Assembly: GCF_003590095.1 (NCBI RefSeq)
Contig: NC_039483.1
Span: forward strand, 3,348,001-3,412,000
Reading direction: 5' to 3'
Length of the DNA: 64,000 nt
Source: Trichoplusia ni
Taxonomy: Eukaryota > Arthropoda > Insecta > Lepidoptera > Noctuidae
Position numbers and translations under genes: made by a program. Shown here one piece after another: positions 13,401 to 20,660 of the stretch. Each line of letters opens with the position of its first letter. Within the stretch, counting starts at the first letter, position 1. The notes under the pieces are model-generated. The model saw nothing but the letters and a program-made list of their open reading frames with translations, was not told the DNA's origin and searched no databases.

Positions 13401-16400
13401 GATTTTTTAACAGGGATCAGAAGAGCTAAGCCAGCGAGCTTGTTATTGGGACTACGACACGATAAAGTGTAAGCCAGTTAATTCTTCGGAAGACATTAGG
13501 TGAGTGAACATACACTACACAGCAATTTATTTCTATTTAAATATTAGAAGTAGTTTGATTATTTCGAATTGTACTGTTGTACCTATTCTAGCTGCTTCTC
13601 CATTTGACCCAAAGGTGGGTGACTGGTAGATACCTTGTGGCATTAAGTCTGCTTTATGTACCACAATTGTAAATAAATTCACTCTGAAATGCTTCATGAA
13701 GACTTTAAACAGTGAAAGAAGAGATTCTCTCATGTGTCTAAGGGAAATATAGGAAAATGGTCGCACTGCCGTTTTAAACCATTTAGATAGATTTAAAATA
13801 GACTGAATGAGGCCAAACAAACGTATATTTTTGAGTTGTGAGTCGCAGAATTTTGGTTGTTGATTCTGCCAAGAGTAATTCTGTTAGGCTGCCAGACGAG
13901 CTCATTCAGTTACAACTACTACTACATTAACACAACTATTACTCATTTTGTGTCTCCATCATCGGCCTAGTGTTTTCCCAACTGTGTTGGGGTCGGCTTC
14001 CAGTCTATCCGGTTTCAACTAAGTACAAGGAGCGAATGCCTTATTGACCTCAATCCAGTTACCTGGGCAACATGATACTCCTTAGTTAGGCTGGTTGTCA
14101 GACTTTCAGGCTTCTGACTACCTGTAACGACTGTCAAAGATGTATGAATAACAGCCGGGACCCACAATTAAAGTGCCTTTCGAAACACGGAGGAACTCGT
14201 TATGACAAAGATGCTCACCCATCTACGGACCAACCGCCTCAAGCATTGCTTAACCTGTGATCGATTCACTTATACAGTTATAGCTTTGCCACGAGCTCCT
14301 TATTTGGCATCGACGTGGTGAATCAAATAGGACTTTTATATGAAACCGAATGCAGTAGAATTTCTGTCGCTATAATTCTGCTACTCACGACTCACAGAAT
14401 TACGCACGTCTAGCCTCAGCCTAAAACGGTACTCCTAAAGTTCATTATTGTTTAACAGCATGAAAACCATTTTCTTGATTCAATTATGCACTTTAACACC
14501 TATGTTTCCAAAGTCTATTTTCGTCATGTAATGGTGTTTATTGTGTGTCAGGAGCGTGGCGGCGGCGGGTCCGTGCAGCGCGCCTTGTTCTACGTTTCAA
14601 ACGTGCGCTAACTGTACTGCTGAAGAGTGTATCTGGTGTGCATCTGCTGGTCGGTGTGTCGACAAGGTGTGTAATGTGTATATATCCGACATGACTAGTA
14701 TAATGAATAATGACTGGGAAGATTTTGACTGACGATAAGTGCAATGAATAGATTTGAACTCTCGGTCATTGACACCGATGCAATGGAAGAATTTGAACTC
14801 TCGGTTATTGATACCGGTGTAATGGAAGTATTTGAACTCTCGGTCATTGACCCTGGTACAATGGAAGAATTTGAACCCTCGGTAATTGACACCGGTGCAA
14901 TGGAAGTATTTGAACTCTCGGTCATTGACCCTGGCGCAAGGGAAGAATTTGAACTCTCGGTCAATGACCTCTGTATTGTCTTAAAACTTTGTCAGAACGC
15001 GTACGGCGCATCGTTCCCGCTGGGTGGGTGCCGCGCGTGGTCCACGATGGGCGGCGGCGGCATGTGCGGCGCGGCGCGGGGCTGCGGCGCGCACGTGTCG
15101 TGTGCCGCCTGCCGCAGCGAGCCCGCCTGCGGCTGGTGCGACGACGGCGCCGGCGGGGGCCGCGGACAGTGCCTGCCGGGGGGCGCCAGGAGGCCGCACG
15201 CGCCCAGAGTCTGTGCGCAGCATAGGTCAGTGCCAGACATACCTACATACACGGTCGTGTGCCGCCTGCCGCAGCGAGCCCGCCTGCGGCTGGTGCGACG
15301 ACGGCGCCGGCGGGGGCCGCGGACAGTGCCTGCCGGGGGGCGCCAGGAGGCCGCACGCGCCCAGAGTCTGTGCGCAGCATAGGTCAGTGCCAGACATACC
15401 TACATACACGGTCGTGTGCCGCCTGCCGCAGCGAGCCCGCCTGCGGCTGGTGCGACGACGGCGCCGGCGGGGGCCGCGGACAGTGCCTGCCGGGGGGCGC
15501 CAGGAGGCCGCACGCGCCCAGAGTCTGTGCGCAGCATAGGTCAGTGCCAGACATACCTACATACACGGTCGTGTGCCGCCTGCCGCAGCGAGCCCGCCTG
15601 CGGCTGGTGCGACGACGGCGCCGGCGGGGGCCGCGGACAGTGCCTGCCGGGGGGCGCCAGGAGGCCGCACGCGCCCAGAGTCTGTGCGCAGCATAGGTCA
15701 GTGCCAGACATACCTACATACACGGTCGTGTGCCGCCTGCCGCAGCGAGCCCGCCTGCGGCTGGTGCGACGACGGCGCCGGCGGGGGCCGCGGACAGTGC
15801 CTGCCGGGGGGCGCCAGGAGGCCGCACGCGCCCAGAGTCTGTGCGCAGCATAGGTCAGTGCCAGACATACCTACATACACGGTCGTGTGCCGCCTGCCGC
15901 AGCGAGCCCGCCTGGTCCGTGTGCCGGCTGGTCCGTGCAATGGAAAGTTTTGAACGGTCGGTCAGTGACTTCGGTCATTATTTTTCATCGACACACACAT
16001 CAACCCCGCACTGCATGAACTGCAATTGCTACAAAAAAGTCTTCATAACTATCTCGTGCATTCCAGATGGCACTTCACAGCGTGCCCGCTGTGCCAGTGC
16101 AACGGGCACTCGGTGTGCGACAGCGAGGCGCGCTGCATGCAGCCGTGCGCGGCGCGGACCGTGGGCGAGCACTGCGACGTGTGCGCGCCCGGCCACTGGG
16201 GGAACCCGCTCAACGGGGGGCAGTGCCAACGTGAGTCAACGTGACTTAACGAGTCAACGCTAACGAATTGTATCTTTGTGCTACCTATATTGTTTTATGA
16301 CCTCAGATTCCCTGTATTCCTCCAACACGTTTTTGTTTGGCATAGTCGCTAAAAAATCGTTTTTTGTGCCCCCCTCGCAAAAAGTCATTGGCATTATAGT

Positions 16401-19400
16401 TCCCGAATGGATTGAGCGATCTCAATCTAGTTTGTTTTGCATTCAAGGTGAATTGTGCTATTAGACGTATTTGATAAAATCAGTTGAGCGGTTTTAAAAG
16501 TTATAAGCTGTTCTTACCGTCAAAGTTTTAACATAAGTCATTGGCAATCTTCTAAAGTGCAGTTTTTCAACCATTTATACTCTAGCATAAAAGAGAGTGG
16601 GAAGATTTTAAAGTAAATAGCACCCTATTTACTTTAATATCTTCCCACTCTGTTATTGCGCAGTTTCTATAACCTATACCTCTATCAAATCAGACTGCTC
16701 TCCAATTTGATTTTCATCTACCTTTTGCCTAACTCTTGCCTATTTTCCAGCCTGTGAATGCAACGCTCAAGCCGTGGCCTGCGCGCCGGACACTGGCCGC
16801 TGTTACTGCAGTACCAAGGGGCTGGCGGGCGACCGATGCGACAAGTGCGACAACACGAATCATTATCACGCCGATATATATAACAAGGGGGCGTGCTATT
16901 GTAAGTTTGTATATATAAAGTATATATAAAATGTTCTACTATTATTTTAAAAGGAGTAAGTTTTATAAGTATGGATGCTTGTTATTCATTCTCGTAAAAA
17001 ATACTGAATACATTTGGATGGAAGTTGGTATGCGGATAGTTTATAACCTGGAATTAAACGTTGGATAGTTTTTATACCGATTTTCTGTTCTCGTGAGGTT
17101 ATTTTCCAATAATAGCGGAGGGAGTCGCAGAGCGCTAGTTTTAATATAAAAATGACTGAAAATTTCGATAATGATTTGAAGTTTTATGTGAAGTGTATAA
17201 CGTTTAGGATTGGTTGACCCATGACCGACAACTGATCACAGTTATCACGTTCAGATATATCTAACTAATTTTAAACTAAAACTTCTAAAGTGATGAATAA
17301 CGTCTAGGCAATTAAAACAGGACCTTATCCTCATGATCATAAGGTATATAGTAATAAGTCAACATATCAATAAATCGCCCCACCATTTCTCCTACAGATG
17401 ATTTAGCAGTAGACTACCAATTCACATTCAACCTATCCAAGAAGGAGGACCGACACCTCTCGGCCATCAACTTCCGGAACGCGCCGGTCAAACCGGATGT
17501 GGACGCGGACTTCAGTATAACATGCTCCGCACATGCGCGCATGAACCTCACCGTGCGGACGCGGTCAGATCCGGCTGAGAGGACGCTCTTCAGTGATGTT
17601 AATTGTACGAGTTTTAGGTTTAAGTAAGTGGATACTGTTTTATATTTGTAAGCATTTCGTTCCGATTTTCTTCTTGGTAGAAACGACACCATCGGGGGAG
17701 GAAATTACGACCAGACACAGTATTTTGCTCATTGCACATACATTTGTCCTAGTTGAGAATCGTACTAAAAATCGACTTTTGGTATCCAATTTATGTACAC
17801 ACGGTATGTTATTTTATAGTGAAATGTAAAATTATTCATAATTAAATGATTTACTCACGCATATTTATCGGGATTAATTGATTAATACGCGTGACGCGTA
17901 CTTTTGACTCGCTCGCCCGCCGCGTCAGCTCATGATTAAGGACTCCGGTTGGGTCCGAAACTAGTCGGACACTCTCGATAAATACGCGTGAGTAAACCGG
18001 TGCATCATATAGTTATTTCGCTTTATTAGTCCGAGCCACTATCAACTAGATTAACAGGCCACTCAAAACAGTATCAAAGTAGTCTGTATACCTACTGGAA
18101 CATTAAACTATGACTGCACGCATAGCCGAGTGGTTGAGGTCACCACGCCAAACACACTGTATCGCGGGTTCGATACCCTCATAGAACAAGCAATTGTATG
18201 ATCCACAAATGTTTGTTCTGAGTCTGGGTGTCTTTGTGCATGTGACTTGAATGTTTGTGAAGCCCCCTGCGACACAAGGATTAAATTTCTGAGTGTGAGC
18301 GTCGTTTTTTTCAATCTGGTTAATCAGCTTAATAACTCAGTATATTCTTCACCAGGTTTCCAAAATCCGAGCACGCGTTCGGCGTTGAAGACAACGTGAC
18401 GTTGACCACGTTCTTCGTGTACGTGTACGACTTCCGGCCGCCATTGTGGATACAGATCTCCTTCTCACAGTACCCTAAACTGAATTTACAACAGTTTTTC
18501 ATAACATTCTCGTCGTGTTTTCTATTGCTGTTGCTGGTAGCTGCTGCTCTGTGGAAGATTAAGCAGGTTTGTTTTTAGTTTTCTTGTAGATATTGGGGGG
18601 AAAATGTATTGATCGATGAAGAATATAATAATATTAATAACTAAAGGTAACCGGTTGATGGTAGAGTAAAAAGTATATTTGATGTTAAAAACAAAAATTT
18701 TCTTTTTCTGTGTGTGTTTTTTTGTCAGTGATGGAGTTGTACGCAAGAGCATCTCTATTCAGAGGTTATTTGATCAAAGTTGTTAGTGGTAATAATTTAC
18801 TGACATATATTGCCAAAAGTATCTTTTTTTTATACACGTTTCAAAAAACAATCATCATTGATTAGTTTTAAACAATTAAATATACATCATGACTTGCTAC
18901 TCATTGAAAAATAATACAAAAAAAAATTTGGCTGTTTCATACAAAAACCCACATACTTTCAACAAGCTGAAATGTACCTTATCACCATTAAACCAAAGTA
19001 TATTTTTCAGAAATACGACATGTACAGAAGACGACAGCGGTTGTTCGTCGAGATGGAACAGATGGCGTCTCGGCCGTTCAGCCAAGTCTGCGTCGAACTG
19101 GAGAGGGGAGGGGCGGGTATGTAGTGAAACATTAGTTATTGGAATAACGACCTTATAGTGGTTGGAATAAAGGTGGATTTGATATTGATGATGGGGATGG
19201 ATTATGTGCGTTAATGTTTTTAGGAATAAGGGTGTATTGCAATAGGGACGATGAATGGGTGTAGTAACATTTAAGTATTTTTGTCGTTTTCTATATAATA
19301 ATGAAAGACTAATAGTTCTTAAGTTTTGTGTATAATGAATTCTTAAAATTCTTGATTAATTTATATTTGCGGGATAATTGAAAAATATGTATTAAACTAT

Positions 19401-19913
19401 AAAATTACCCCTATCTAGGCTTGAGTTGATATGATTACAATCCTATTCCAATTGAAAATACAATGTTAGTAAATGTGATTATATTTATTGAGAACGTGTT
19501 TGTAGCAAGAATATTTCTGACATTTATATGTTTGGAGGCATCTGCAGATGTTCCATTTGGTGTTATGTACGAACGTGGAAATTTGATGTTGGGTTCTGCT
19601 CGCATAATTATCAGGCCGCAAGTATCGAACTACGCCTGGTTTGAAACAGTTGCTACTGAAAAAGAATGTAGATTTGAGTTTAGTTGCAAGATGATGTGTT
19701 TGTGGTGTAGGGTCGGGTGTCCCGGCGCCGGTGGCGCTGGAGCCGTGCGTGGGCGGGCGCGCGGCCGTGCTGTCGCTGCTGGTGCGGCTGCCCACGGGCG
19801 GCACGGGGCGCGCGCCGCCGCTGGGCGGGCTGGCCGTGGCCTCCGCGCTCGTCACGCTGGGCCACCACGCGCCGCACCCGCCCGCCGCCGCCAAGCGCCC
19901 GCGCCATCACTGA
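404..19913 (+). CDS. dsd: Attractin (distracted) homologue, 5' end outside window
   Basis: Attractins are large type I membrane proteins with CUB, EGF, kelch, PSI and laminin-EGF modules. Twenty-one coding exons are visible: 404-635, 1064-1204, 1799-1944, 2505-2623, 8041-8190, 8616-8724, 9658-9769, 10388-10495, 11135-11282, 11681-11750, 12582-12694, 13118-13228, 13414-13499, 14552-14666, 14996-15225, 16067-16230, 16751-16900, 17398-17623, 18356-18566, 19011-19116, 19711-19913. Every join is GT/AG and in phase, giving 1015 residues up to a TGA at 19911. The N-terminal CUB/EGF part must lie upstream of the window. The diagnostic piece is the juxtamembrane tail beginning KYDMYRRRQRLFVEMEQMAS, which is strongly conserved in attractins. 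Exons are very GC-rich against AT-rich introns. A poly(A) signal AATAAA lies at 19965. The family assignment is firm; the symbol is that of the Drosophila gene. Confidence 0.93.
1236..1380. repeat. Dispersed repeat shared with 62230-62400
   Basis: Intron DNA containing GAACCTTATTACTGAGGCATCG and a GTCCATTACC-type end in diverged form. A related stretch near 62330-62400 has CCCTTTATTGAGGCTACG followed by TGTCCATCCATTCCC and GGCTGTATATC. The shared order of these words marks two copies of one dispersed element. No coding potential seen. Confidence 0.45.
1686..1745. repeat. Dispersed repeat end with GAAATCGCTCAATC and (ACAG)n
   Basis: The stretch ATTGAAATCGCTCAATC followed by GCCACAGACAGACAAAC recurs at 9938-9995 and, shortened, at 46318-46365. 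It looks like the 3' terminal part of a common non-LTR or SINE-like element. Short and non-coding. Confidence 0.45.
2168..2410 (-). repeat. Degenerate fragment of a non-LTR element 3' end
   Basis: Contains CCCACCTGCTAGGCAAAGGCC, then stretches resembling the reverse of a reverse-transcriptase C-terminal region, ending in a (ATCACT)n-like run. It resembles the tails of insect LINE elements described elsewhere in this window. It is degenerate and not coding. Confidence 0.4.
2991..3007 (+). repeat. Left terminal inverted repeat plus TTAA of the transposon
   Basis: TTAAGAGCCATTTCACA, the inverse of 7831-7847. The identity stops right after the 17 bases, so the repeat proper is 13 bp plus the putative TTAA target duplication. 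Confidence 0.65.
3337..6213 (-). CDS. Intact DDE transposase (Kolobok/Mutator-like) fused to a YqaJ nuclease domain
   Basis: Five phase-consistent exons on the minus strand: 6213-6128, 5974-5869, 5784-5719 and 5616-3337 (the last holds most of the protein), with joins at AG|GT sites. Together they make 845 residues starting MGRKDYVYRC; counting gives four joined segments with no stop. DDE-type residues are visible: D248 (VEADACW), D342 (LIADGDSS), a C(2)H pair C367/H370 (CTNH) and E497 (NNRAEQFNSIVAKMVGGKR). Between the two aspartates C287, C290, C305 and H309 could bind zinc. Residues about 636-830 resemble YqaJ/lambda-exonuclease folds: HGRDNEQKAL, GATPDGF (D720), LVEVKCP (E729, K731) and YQVQGQ. 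The first Met of the long exon (5484) is not the start: coding continues upstream through the acceptor at 5617. Such fusions are known as unnamed insect proteins; what the nuclease does in transposition is not known to me. Confidence 0.82.
6766..7604 (+). mobile_element. Nested dispersed repeat (non-LTR/SINE-like), non-coding
   Basis: It begins ACTAGCTTTTGCCCGCGAC with TTCGTTCGCGTGG and ends ATCGGTTCAGTAGTTTAGGC, (GACA)n, then CGCATTTATAATATTAG. Both ends are typical of a very common lepidopteran/arthropod repeat; an inverted copy of the first end is at 58745-58778. It sits inside the TTAA transposon upstream of its gene, so it is younger than that insertion. A GACA microsatellite occupies about 7540-7580. 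The reading frames over it are shadows. Confidence 0.6.
7831..7847 (-). repeat. Right terminal inverted repeat plus TTAA of the transposon
   Basis: TGTGAAATGGCTCTTAA, an exact inverse match to 2991-3007. It is followed by AGGTTTGAG, which does not continue the match. Confidence 0.65.
7895..7960 (+). repeat. Fragment of dispersed repeat family P (CCCAACTATGTTGGGGTCGG type)
   Basis: GCCTAGCCTTTTACCCAACTACGTTTGGAG is a diverged copy of the word that opens family P at 13955-14040 and 63600-63660. Very short and non-coding. Confidence 0.35.
8205..8366 (+). repeat. LINE-tail-like (CATCAT)n stretch followed by a SINE S 3' fragment
   Basis: CATCATCATCATCATTATCA is followed by TTCAGTACTGGACATAGG, the usual tail word of insect LINE 3' ends. 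From 8315 the stretch GTTTGTGAAACCCACCGC and CACAAGGATTAAATTC matches the 3' part of SINE family S. It begins 15 bases after an attractin donor site. Confidence 0.5.
8837..9043 (+). repeat. Direct tandem duplication, 104-bp unit, two copies
   Basis: TTCAACGTTCGAGGTCTTTC occurs at 8837 and again at 8941, and the 104-bp units agree almost throughout, including CAATCA[TC]GCAGTAAAATT. It lies in an attractin intron; a simple local duplication. Confidence 0.9.
9285..9580. mobile_element. MITE-like element with ATTACGTAAC inverted ends
   Basis: The left end GGGAGCATTCAAGTATTACG and the inverse of the right end, GGGAGGGTTCAAGTATTACG, match at 18 of 20 bases, and both continue TAACG. The roughly 296-bp interior has several GTTACG/CGTTAC words and no open frame. 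Size and ends suggest a miniature DNA transposon. No clear target duplication was found. Confidence 0.65.
10783..10925 (-). repeat. LINE 3' fragment, same family as 28262-28665
   Basis: CCCAATTATTTTATGTCGGC, CGTCATCTCACAAGATACAC and CTTTGCAGCCATATTGAC correspond one by one to words in the 28.3-kb fragment. This copy is more diverged. It is intronic in attractin. Confidence 0.6.
11135..15225 (+). CDS. dsd: Attractin exons 9-15 in window: PSI (plexin-semaphorin-integrin) modules
   Basis: Several PSI-like cysteine modules are encoded here. The exon 12582-12694 has CASAESCGACTAARCAWCGA, 13118-13228 has CGRYHSCAACLAH, 14552-14666 has CSTFQTCANCTAEECIWCAS and 14996-15225 has HVSCAACRSEPACGWCDD. 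The C-x2-C and CxWC spacings are typical of PSI domains, which in attractin lie between the propeller and the laminin-EGF repeats. The last exon ends at the donor CATAG|GTCAGTG. Four further copies of its 3' half and donor follow in tandem downstream (see the 157-bp array). Confidence 0.87.
11290..11421 (+). repeat. 5'-truncated SINE S copy directly after an attractin exon
   Basis: ATTTGTGTGACCCACGAATG, TTGTTCTGAGTCTGGGTG and GCGGGAGTCGTTTTTTTTTT match the body and tail of SINE family S. The tRNA-like head is missing. It begins only a few bases after the donor at 11283. Confidence 0.7.
12350..12546 (+). repeat. Full-length tRNA-derived SINE S copy
   Basis: Head GGATAGCCGAGTGGTTGAGG (A box), GGTTCGATCCACGCG (B box), body TGTCCCGAGTCTGGATG, tail CGACACAAGGATTAAATTCG, GGGAGTC and a T run. 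It lies about 35 bases before the PSI exon at 12582. Confidence 0.82.
13935..14280 (+). repeat. Dispersed repeat family P, long copy
   Basis: Starts near TTCCCAACTGTGTTGGGGTC and continues with CGGCTTCCAGTCTATCCGG, CCAGTTACCTGGGCAACATG, CAGACTTTCAGGCTTCTGAC, CTGTCAAAGATGTATGAATA and ends near CCTGTGATCG. Related copies are at 48255-48600 (inverted), 60005-60220 (inverted) and 63600-63665. This is a common lepidopteran dispersed repeat, with no coding frame. Confidence 0.65.
14744..14986 (+). repeat. 39-bp minisatellite, six copies
   Basis: The word TTTGAACTCTCGGT recurs at 14753, 14792, 14831, 14870 (one change), 14909 and 14948, exactly 39 bases apart. Because 39 is 13 codons the array is open on both strands, but it is intronic, between the exons ending 14666 and starting 14996. 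A stray diverged copy lies at about 15935-15975, beyond the 157-bp array. Confidence 0.93.
15097..15915 (+). repeat. 157-bp tandem array carrying an exon end and splice donor
   Basis: The word GTCGTGTGCCGCCTGCCGCA occurs at 15097, 15254, 15411, 15568, 15725 and 15882, exactly 157 bases apart. Copy 1 is the 3' half of the PSI exon plus its donor and 28 intronic bases; four more full copies and a short sixth follow and look identical. Each full copy repeats the donor CATAG|GTCAGTG, but no copy has an acceptor. Since 157 is not a multiple of three, reading on changes frame each copy and meets stops, so the extra copies are probably intronic. Confidence 0.95.
16067..19913 (+). CDS. dsd: Attractin exons 16-21 in window: laminin-EGF repeats, membrane span, cytoplasmic tail
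   Basis: Exons 16067-16230 and 16751-16900 code two laminin-type EGF repeats, with CPLCQCNGHSVCD and CDVCAPGHWGNPLNGGQCQ followed by CECNAQAVACAPDTGRCYC. Exon 17398-17623 is a beta-rich ectodomain piece. Exon 18356-18566 holds the single membrane span, a leucine-rich run (CFLLLLLVAAALW) followed by the basic stop-transfer KIKQ. Exon 19011-19116 codes the invariant juxtamembrane tail. The last exon, 19711-19913, codes an alanine/proline-rich C terminus ending at TGA. The arrangement is that of a type I membrane protein with a short cytoplasmic tail. Confidence 0.9.
16594..16651. repeat. Near-perfect 27-bp hairpin in attractin intron
   Basis: The arm AGAGTGGGAAGATTTTAAAG (16594 on) pairs with the arm ending TTCCCACTCT at 16651, leaving the 4-base loop CACC. 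Twenty-six of 27 pairs match and the stem can be lengthened imperfectly outwards. It lies between two laminin-EGF exons. It could be a tiny palindromic MITE or a hairpin RNA precursor; nothing in the sequence settles which. Confidence 0.88.
17846..17997. mobile_element. Small MITE-like element with TTTACTCACGC ends
   Basis: The left end TTTACTCACGCATATTTATC and the right end GATAAATACGCGTGAGTAAA are inverse to each other with one change. A loose copy of the right end is at 34941-34962. The interior (CTCGCCCGCCGCGTCAGC and others) is non-coding. Confidence 0.65.
18113..18310 (+). repeat. Full-length tRNA-derived SINE S copy
   Basis: ATAGCCGAGTGGTTGAGGTC, GGGTTCGATACCCTC, TTGTTCTGAGTCTGGGTG and CGACACAAGGATTAAATTTC followed by a T run. 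Same layout as the copies at 12350 and 62564. Confidence 0.8.
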
Positions 19914-20660
19914 CCGGGGGACGCGAGTGTAATACTATACTTTATATTTGTAACATAAGTTCTAAATAAAACAGTTGCTATGTTAATACCAATTGCAGAC
20001 AGCTGTAAGTCTAACGAAAACCAACATTTTCAATTTAAATAAAAAAAGTTCTAAATAACACCAGTTGCAGACAGCTTTAAGTCTAACTAAACCAATCCCC
20101 ATGTGATCATCATGCCAAATTCACTGTACGTGTAAAGACGCAACTTCGATCCCCGCGAAGGTATAGTATTTGTGTAATCCTCAAATGCAAGATGCATGTC
20201 GTTTGCTTGTGCGAAAAATAATAATAGAGAAGGACTTTGTGATAAAAAAAGATAACATTCCTTAATGTGGAATACAATTTTGTTTAACAAAAAAATTGGA
20301 AACAAAATAATTTCATTTTATGATAAACAGACTCTCACGTAGATATATTTATTAAGAAATATACTCTTGAAATCTAATAAAAACTCGAGTGAAGTCGTTT
20401 TAACTGTTGCAAAATGGTACAAATAATTTTACTTTTATCGTATCTGCAGATAGTTTCTAGTTCTATTCCCAGAAATAAACACATTATTTGATTTTTTTGT
20501 GTATATAACCCTGTATTTAATTAAGTATCTTCTCTTGTTCCAGATTCGGACACCGATGTATATAGACATTGTATGTATTGAACTTTGTACATAGGACACT
20601 ACGTAGTGCATTGCTCAAAGTGTAACATTTTATAAATAATACTCAGTTATTGTGTTTGTA
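19914..20660 (+). other. Attractin 3' UTR and flanking DNA
   Basis: An AATAAA lies at 19965, 52 bases after the stop codon. A degenerate SINE S copy covers about 20095-20215 (CGATCCCCGCGAAGG, CTCAAATGCAAG). No open frame of note; the exact transcript end cannot be told from sequence. Confidence 0.5.

Noticed and set aside
14744..15382. 212-residue open frame across the minisatellite and PSI exon
   Set aside because: It reads an intronic 39-bp array and the PSI exon in a wrong frame. The true exon frame shows the CxWC pattern and agrees in phase with both neighbours.
15259..15953. Series of 126-145-residue frames repeating every 157 bases
   Set aside because: They are the same tandem unit read repeatedly with a frame change at each copy.
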